The notes below the pieces were generated by a model. That model worked only from the letters and a program-made list of their open reading frames with translations. It was not told the origin of the DNA and searched no databases. From Xiphias gladius (Eukaryota > Chordata > Actinopteri > Istiophoriformes > Xiphiidae), in assembly GCF_016859285.1 (NCBI RefSeq), contig NC_053422.1, positions 24,780,962 to 24,844,961 on the forward strand: a stretch of DNA of 64,000 nucleotides, given 5' to 3'. Shown here piece by piece: positions 57,051 to 64,000 of the stretch. Every line of letters starts with the position of its first letter. Position 1 is the first letter of the stretch. The position numbers and the translations under genes were made by a program.

Positions 57051-57395
57051 AAAAGCTGCACTATTTTATTTTTATACACACAATGTTAGTGTAATGATTT
57101 GCAATGTGAGAGGGGGCACTCATAATGATGAATCCACAAATAATTATCATTTTGGCAGTCCCCCTCAGTTTTAAGATCGTTAAGCTCTTGTTGTGGTTTT
57201 ACACCTTGCAACTTTACTGTTCTGGATCACTTTTACCAACCCTGTTTCCAGCAGGCAGCTGTTTTCAGTGAAAAAGCTCTCCTAAACCAACTATATGCTA
57301 CCTGCGCCGCAGCTAATGACAGACAAACAAGTTAGCGGGTAGCTGGTGAACGTGTGAACATTTAGCAGCTAAAGTGCCAGATATTTCTCCTGATT
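57051..57395 (+). repeat. Teleost interspersed repeat, family C
   Basis: aaagctgcactattttat, cactcataatgatgaatcc, agtgaaaaagctctc and gtagctggtgaac. Same orientation as the copy 2 kb upstream. Confidence 0.65.
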
Positions 57396-59485
57396 TTTTC
57401 ATGCTCACAAATACAAATTGTACAGATTGTAAGCACAATGGAAAACATACAATTCTTGACAACAAGAACAAGACTTCCTTTGGCTCATTTAATCTGCTTG
57501 AAGGTGTGTTTTTCAAATTAAGGTTATATTCTTTGGTGCTGAAATAATAAAATAAAACAGCCTTATAGAAAGGTAAATTGCAGACAGGCTAGGTGCTTGG
57601 TTTTCCAAATGCCATACTCCTTTGGTCATATTATTTCATATCCTTTCACTTTCTCTACGTGAGAATATTGCAGTTCCAGCAGTGAAACAGACACACAAAC
57701 ATACACACATACACACCATATCCTCTCACATTCTGTCACAGAAAGCCGTGTTGGTATGTTGGCCTTTATGCAATGTGAAAATTTTTGCTTATTACATCCA
57801 GAGCCCATTGGGGCAAAGGAAAGGTTGAATTAAGGATTTGATGAGATAGGTTGTGACATGCTAGCATTTAGCAGAGTACCACCAGTCCTTGTGTTAGCTC
57901 CAGCTGGCTCTGCCCAGCCATTGGGAAAGGTCAGTGATAATGCTGGCTGGTTAGTTCATATACCTCACTCTATCTCTGTTTCACTTGCTCTTTCTGTGCC
58001 TCTCCATGTGAAGTTCCAAGTTGCTCATTTTCAAAGTTATCTCTTATTTAAACTCACACACAATTGTATGTTCGTGTAGGAGGAGATTGGCATAATAATT
58101 TCTCTTTTCCCTTGCTTCCCACCACATGGAAATCAGAGGCCAGAGAGGCCCCATTGGAGCACATTTTGACTTCATATCTTGCTCAAGGACACTTCGGCAG
58201 AGCAGGTGTTTGCCGGCACAGAGGTTTGAACCTCACTCATTGATTCAAAGAGGCTCTGTAAACCGCAGCAGTCCCAATGTGATCATGGAAATTCATTATT
58301 TTTTGCAGATTTCCTGTCTTTCTCTCTTACTAAGGGTACTGCTGGTGATTAGGGTTTAGCACTGCCTTGCTGACAACTCATTGCAGCCTGGCTACCTTGT
58401 TAGTTCATCCAGAAAGGTCAACACTAATATACTGCAGTTAGCTCATACATTTCAGGCTGTATTTACGATACTGGTAAGTGTTGTTTTTGGCAGGCTTAAA
58501 ACTCTCCATGAAAAAGCTGGGGTTTTTTTTCCTGCTTTTAACAAATCAAATATATATATCATTAACCAATTATACTTTGATTGGCCATTTCTATTGTGAG
58601 TAAAACCAAAGAATTGACAAAGAAAGGTGTTGTTCTCATACCTCAAGGTAGACTTCACATACTTTATGGAAGTGTTACACAATAGTTTAAATAAGTTTGC
58701 TGATTTTGTCATATCTTCACCCATGAATAGATACTTAAATGTGATGGAGATTTTTCCACCAAAAGCTACGGGAGTATGGGGTGCTTGGGTGACTGCAACA
58801 TGTACAACCAGAGCAAACGCTACAGCATACTCGCATTATTAGAACAAAGTCAAGTTCATCTCGGTGGGTGTGGGATAATGGGATATCATTAGCTGTTATT
58901 CATTTTTCAAGCTGCTATAACCTTAAAAATATTCATCTAAATCTACCACTAATTTCAAAAACTTTTTATGAAAGCTGTTGACTGAACTGAAGTTTCATGA
59001 ATAGCAAGGATCCGGACACTGGATTAATTTTATTATTGTAAACTATCACTCTATATATATACCATTTAGATCTTACTTAACAAAGGAGAAGGAGTTCCCA
59101 GGCAAACAATGTGGATCAGTGATTGGTCATTAGGTCGACACATTGACAGGTCATTCACATTTCTGGCTGGCTGATTATTGTTTGACTGACCGTGCTGTTG
59201 CTCTCTTCCAGTCACTGAACACAGTCAGTCAGGAGAGCCAAACCCACATGAGTATATTCACTGACAAAAATTGGCAGGTAGAGGAGCTACGGTCTGGCCA
59301 AAATGTCAATACATTTGTCCCTAGGGGTCTGAAAAGTTGTCAAATATAGTGAGAAAAAAATATATAAAATTACTTGAGGGTTAAAACACTTTAAGATGAA
59401 GCAACATTAAAAATATGAATTATAAGAGTTTGTTTTAAAGTGTCTATAGATTCTGAGTCCAATTGTCCTATCCATGCCTTTGAGT
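57396..59485. other. No gene recognised
   Basis: A short CACA patch lies near 57690-57715. The piece 58138-58230 (ggccccattggagcac, cttgctcaaggacacttcgg) resembles a dispersed fish repeat but is too short to assign. Confidence 0.4.
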
Positions 59486-59780
59486 TTGAGCCTCAAGAAT
59501 CATAGTGCTGCATTTAATATGGTGGACCATAATATTGTTCTGGACCGGCTACAACACTGGGTTGGCCTTTCTGTCACACTTCTTGAGCTGTAAATTCGAC
59601 TTAACTTGTTGGCAGCTCAGTGTGGCCATGGAAAACCACTGCTCAGGTTAAAATAAAGGCAATGAGAAGTGTCCCTCAGGAGTCTATCTTAAGCCCAATT
59701 TTCTTCACCCTGTAGCCTGACATCAAAAGGCCGATCGGTGCAGCATCCACAGTGATGTGGTCATAGTACAGGTCTGCGAA
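59486..59780 (+). mobile_element. LINE reverse-transcriptase fragment (L2/Rex-like)
   Basis: The plus strand reads SAAFNMVDHNIVLDRLQHWV and then GLSVTLLEL, the palm segment of L2/Rex-type RTs (usual SAAFDTVDHxILLxRLxxxVG). Further on is a decayed VPQGSILGPIxFTL (here CPSGVYLKPNFLHPV or, in the next frame, PQESILSPIFFTL). Many frame breaks. A weak piece at about 60517-60560 (VQKPLQNRAASLV, compare LQxVQNxAARLLT) could be the same copy further 3'. Confidence 0.68.
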
Positions 59781-61450
59781 TAAACATCTGTCATCTTAAA
59801 TAACTGAAATGGAACAGAAATTAAATTGAATTTAAAATTTAATTGATGCACTAAGAGCCATTTAGTTATGTCTCTGCTTCCACATCACTTTCAGTGGCCC
59901 ATGAGTGTTCATTTATTCCGTCACAGCAAGCATAATGTCATCAGTGAGCCTTAACATGTGAACCACCCTATTTGTGAAAGTGATCGTAAACAAAATGTCT
60001 GCTAGAGCAGCAATGAAAGCCAAACATAGAATCTTAAAATTTTAAAGATGGAACCACTGAATCTTTCCTATATGTGGTTGACTTTGATTTAAATTTGACT
60101 GAACTGCCTGAAAAAAAAGTCAAATAAAAAAAAGTCAAATAAAAAGTAAAAATTTTTTTCATGTAAAAGTCATTGTCCGATGACATAGCTAGGTAAACGT
60201 TTTTCTCTTTTCCACAAAAACCCGCAAGGCCTGACAAACTTCCATTACCACACAAGGAGAGAGAAAATCTGTGTAGCTATAGAGCAGCTGCTGAGTGAGA
60301 GATGAATGGATTTGAAGAAAATGGTTCCATTTCAACTGATGGAGCTCCACCAATCAATAGGAGACAAACGGGACTACACTTAAATCAGCACCATCTAGAC
60401 TCATTTGGTACCACTGCACAATTCACCAGACTATTCTGTGAGCCATTGATGTCATAAGACCAGTGAACTACAGTACAAATGTAGTACAAATGTAGTTCAC
60501 AGTACAAATGAACCGTCCAAAAACCTCTTCAGAACAGAGCAGCATCACTTGTTAAACACTTACTGGTAGATATTATATCAGGTATCATTCTTACATTCTT
60601 ACATTGTCTTGCAAATATGTAATGTTGGATGACATTTTATTTAGTAGAGAGAGGAGGCGGTTTGAATTCTGTCCCTACTTTCTTTTCTTGCCATCCTCCT
60701 ATTTGCACCTTTCCTAACTCTGCTGCAAAAGAGATTCTTATTCATGCAAATCAATAGATCTCCAGAATTGAGTTGTGTTTATTTTTTGTGTCCTCTCTGT
60801 GTTCCACCTTCACCTGCAACCCCTTTCTCTCTGTCTCGGCTTCTCCCCCTTTTTTATTGCCTTCTTTATCTCTGTTAGCAGGTCAGTGTGATGTTACAGA
60901 ATTGATTCTGTAAGAGGAAGATCCTGTTGCAATTTTTGGGCAACTAGAAAACAACTGAAAATGATTATAAATAAATAAAACAGTTCCTGGAAATTATACA
61001 GAATAATGATTTTAGATAAAAACAATTTTTTTGTGTTTTGAGGATCCCTTGGTTAATTTAAATCTGACTGTCAGCATCAGCCTTCTTCAGGTGAGGGTAC
61101 CCTCATAAGTTTCCATACTAAGACCTCGTATAAAAGTACTAATTTAATCAGAATTAGTATGTGACAACACGTTTTACAACTGTCATTGATAAATTTAAAT
61201 CTCTCATCTTTCAAACCATACTAACTTTATTTTATCTTTTTAGTCAAGTAACATTGTGTGTTACCTAATACGCAGTAACATTGTATGTTACCTAATATGC
61301 AGCTAGCTGGAAGCTCTGACAGAACACAGTATTTTCATAATTTACTTTTCATTATGATTCTAAGCATAATCAGTGTTTGTTGTAATGTTCAAATATTCCA
61401 GTATGCTATGTGTTTTTATTATGTAACATGACATAAAAAATATCATCTAT
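59781..61450. other. No gene; small tandem repeats
   Basis: Minor structure only: a duplicated gtcaaataaaaaa unit near 60118-60150, repeated gtacaaatgtagt near 60474-60500, and a 27-bp tandem duplication (agtaacattgtrtgttacct core) at about 61248-61301. Confidence 0.45.
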
Positions 61451-61492
61451 ACTGGTTACACAACTATACAGTATATAAGTTGTGTAACCAGT
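61451..61492. repeat. Perfect 15-bp stem hairpin
   Basis: actggttacacaact and agttgtgtaaccagt are exact reverse complements with a 12-base AT-rich loop. Confidence 0.9.
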
Positions 61493-61498
61493 GCAGCT

Positions 61499-61530
61499 GC
61501 ATTAGGGTCCTTGGTTTGAGACCCTAATGC
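61499..61530. repeat. Perfect 11-bp stem hairpin beside the previous one
   Basis: gcattagggtc and gaccctaatgc are exact reverse complements with a 10-base loop. It starts 6 bp after the previous hairpin. Confidence 0.9.
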
Positions 61531-61913
61531 TCTCTCAAACTCGCTGGTTAGGTAGACCGAATTTTCCAATTGCAAAATTGTGTCCTGTATCATATTGAGG
61601 ACATTCTAAAAAGCTGGAAATGCTAAACAGTCATCACATGCCGTTTGTAGATGATCCATAGTACCATTTATATTTGGCGATTGCACAAAATTTGGGCCTT
61701 CAGCCCCAACAATGAGGTAGATTCTTTTTCGAACATTTACATTCGAATTCCATATGGCATACTAATTTGTAGCAGGTTTTGCGTATGTAGTGCAATCACA
61801 CTAGATAAAATGTCAGTATACTAAAAAAAGCATACAAGAAATGTATTTATATATGTATTTTTCTTTTTGCATAGAAGAAATGTTGTGAGTTCAGCATCAA
61901 ACTTAATACCTTT
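61531..61913. other. No recognisable feature
   Basis: Nothing recognised. Confidence 0.4.
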
Positions 61914-62170
61914 ACTTGCCAAGAGCTGTCTCCAGCAGTGGAAAGCAACCTTAATGTTGACTCTTGTTTTGCTTCTATTTCTAGCTCTCCTTTTCTTCTG
62001 CTGAAGTTAGCATGCTAACCAGCTAGCCCTGGCCAGCTGGCCCATCACGTCACTTTCCAATAGCAAGTCACTGTAGCGTCAAGGCTGCCCTGAAAAAGTA
62101 GCACTGCTCAGATGGCATATTATAATGTCTTGTATTGTAAACTCAACGATGGCTGAAGCTCTTGGCAAGT
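61914..62170. repeat. 257-bp segment bounded by exact 14-bp inverted repeats
   Basis: acttgccaagagct at the left and agctcttggcaagt at the right are exact reverse complements. The interior has gttagcatgctaaccagcta, typical of fish dispersed repeats. It may be a MITE, but no target duplication was identified. Confidence 0.5.
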
Positions 62171-63010
62171 GACTATCACCAACACCCGCTCCCGGCAAGA
62201 AACCACGTTCATCAGCAAAGATACTTACTTAATGCCCCTTTAAAGCCTGTTTTTTATTCTAACAAGCAAAATAAATGTTATTACACTTGATGAATTAACT
62301 ATTGAGTTTGATAATGTTCAATTAAAGTAGTTAGAGTTAAGTTATCTTAGCAAACAGACTTTGAATCAAATTCAATTCACTGCACAAGCATTTCCCCTGG
62401 TAATTCTGACCCTTTTCTGAATCAGTCCAGGAATATAAACATCTGTCATCCAACTACAACAACAAGGTGAACTTTTTTCCAAATCAAAAATAATCCCAAT
62501 CCCAATCAGCAGCATGGCACAGGAGAGACTCAATGAATTTACCATTCCATTTATTAAGAGGAACAGAACTTGGGTATGTAGATACAGATTAAAGTGTTAA
62601 GTATTTCAAACAGTGCCAAGCTCAGTGGATGAGAATTTAGAAGAATGTGGTGTCCATTTAATTGATGGGTTGTTGGAAGGTGAACTGGAGCTTTTTCCAG
62701 GTAGACTTGTGGTTTCTGAATGGTTGCTGTGCCAACTTGCATCCGCAGCACATTACCATGCCAACTGTGTTTTGGTAAGATTTTGGGAAAGCTTCTGTGG
62801 GAAAACAGCAGCATTACTGTAGGCATACAAAACAATGTGTGCTGGGGTTCAAAACCCTCTGCTTGTGTCTAACTTTTTTATTACTGTGCTGTGACAATTT
62901 ACCAAGGAGCAGCCTCAATTTACTTAAACATTAGTAACATTAGTAGCTCTCAGCCCCAAGCCCATTTGTTCCTAGTGAAGATGTAAATCTTTAAAAACAG
63001 GTCACAGATA
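62171..63010. other. No recognisable gene
   Basis: Two overlapping opposite frames near 62554-62835 show no known family. Confidence 0.4.
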
Positions 63011-64000
63011 TACACTCACCGAGCACTTTATTAGGAACATCTGTACACCTGCTTATTCATGCCATTATCCAATCAGCCAATCATGTGGCAGCAGTGGGGT
63101 GCATAAAATCCTGCAGATACTGGTCAGAAGCTTCAGTTAACATTCACATCAAACATCAGAATGGGGACAAAATGTGATCTCAGTGACTTTGACCGTGGCA
63201 GGATTGTTGGTTCCAGATGGGCTGGTTTGAGTCTTTCTTCAGCTACTGATCTCCTTGGATTTTTCACACACAACACTCTCTAGAGTTTGCTCAGAATGCT
63301 GTAAAAAACAAAAAACGTCCAGTGAGCAGCAGTTCTGTGGACAGAAACAGCTAGTCGATGAGAGAGGTCAGAGGAGAATGGCCAGACTGGTTAGGGCTGA
63401 CAGAAAGGCTACAGTAACTGAAATAATCACTCTTTACAATTGTGGTGAGTAGAAAAGCATCTCAAAATGCACAACACGTCCAACCTTGAGGCAGTCAGGT
63501 TACAACAGCAGAAGACCAGGTCATCCAAGAATGGAAATCTGAGGCTGCAGTGGGCACAGGCTCACAGAAAACTGGAGAAATGTACCTGGTCTGATGTATC
63601 TGGTTTTCTGTTGAGGCAGCAGATGGTGGTGTCAGGATTTGGCATCAACAGCATGAATCAATGGACCCAACCTGCCTTGTGTCAACAGTCCAGGCTGGCG
63701 GTGGTTGTGTAATGGTGTGGGGAATGTATTCTTGGCCCCTTAATACCAGTCAATCATGGTTTGATGCCACAGCCTCTCTGAGTATTGTTGCTGACAATGT
63801 GCAACCCTCTTTGGCAACAATTTGCTATCTTCTAATGGCTACTTCCAGCGTGATAACGTCACAAAGCAAAATTAATCTCAAACTGGTTTCATGAACTGAC
63901 AATGAGTTCAGTGAACTTCAGTGGCCTCCCCGTCACCAGATCTGATTCCAGTACAGGAGACTGGCAGCATGAATGTGCAGCTGACAAATCTGCAGAAATG
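63011..64000 (+). mobile_element. Third Tc1-like transposon, runs off the window
   Basis: The left end tacactcaccgagcacttta, then ttaggaacatctgtaca, is the inverted repeat of a widespread fish Tc1-like family. Decayed transposase pieces follow: CDLSDFDRGRIVGSRWAGLS (DNA-binding domain), then QHESMDPTCLVSTVQAGG and GCVMVWGM in the catalytic domain, and later LSIVADNVQPSL. Stops and frame changes are many. The right end lies beyond 64000. Confidence 0.88.

Noticed and set aside
1-64000. Retroviral, LTR or Polinton remains
   Set aside because: I looked for reverse transcriptase, integrase, capsid or envelope-like pieces and paired LTRs; the only RT and endonuclease pieces are of LINE type.

Overview
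The window looks like non-coding, AT-rich nuclear DNA from a ray-finned fish, probably a percomorph. The evidence is the repeat content: three different Tc1-like transposons, L2-clade LINE remains with short-repeat tails, several miniature transposon families of the teleost type, long CA/GT microsatellites, and remnants of two kinase/phosphatase families (HIPK-like, DUSP18/14-like). No complete intact protein-coding gene is visible. Most ORFs are short chance frames.

Layout. 0-13 kb: sparse sequence with miniature transposons (283-515, 1520-1582, 6508-7643), an L2-type LINE fossil on the minus strand (8010-9195) and a LINE 3' tail (10897-11060). 13.9-15.1 kb: a dense block of CA/GT microsatellites. 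15.5-16.5 kb: the 3' end of a HIPK-like kinase gene with recognisable exons but with stops and a frame break. 17.85-18.21 kb: a decayed dual-specificity phosphatase. 18-41 kb: interspersed repeats (Tc1 at 25.5 and 27.2 kb, a long-terminal-inverted-repeat element at 30.6-31.6 kb, an APE-endonuclease LINE at 32.5-33.3 kb), plus weak hints of exons at 35.2 kb (minus) and 37-39 kb (plus).

41.1-53.4 kb is the outstanding region: a tandem array built from initiator tRNA-Met(CAT) and tRNA-Leu(TAG) genes and their spacers. It holds one well-formed tRNA-Leu, three near-canonical tRNA-iMet copies, seven copies of a derived iMet, seven copies of a derived Leu, and many fragments. The spacing is rigid (462 bp, 311 bp, a 563-bp short unit, a 2,361-bp higher-order unit). 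The amplified derived copies carry changes at normally invariant positions (iMet C56 to G; Leu G19 to T and T33 to C), so most of the array is probably a tRNA-derived satellite and not a set of working genes. All ORFs of about 70-180 codons in this region are shadows of the repeat.

53.4-64 kb: more repeats, including a 586-bp element nested inside a 63-bp mariner-type MITE (54173-54827), three more teleost repeats, an L2/Rex-like LINE fragment (59.5 kb), paired hairpins (61.45-61.53 kb) and a third Tc1-like element running off the right edge. I recognised no retrovirus, LTR element or Polinton.
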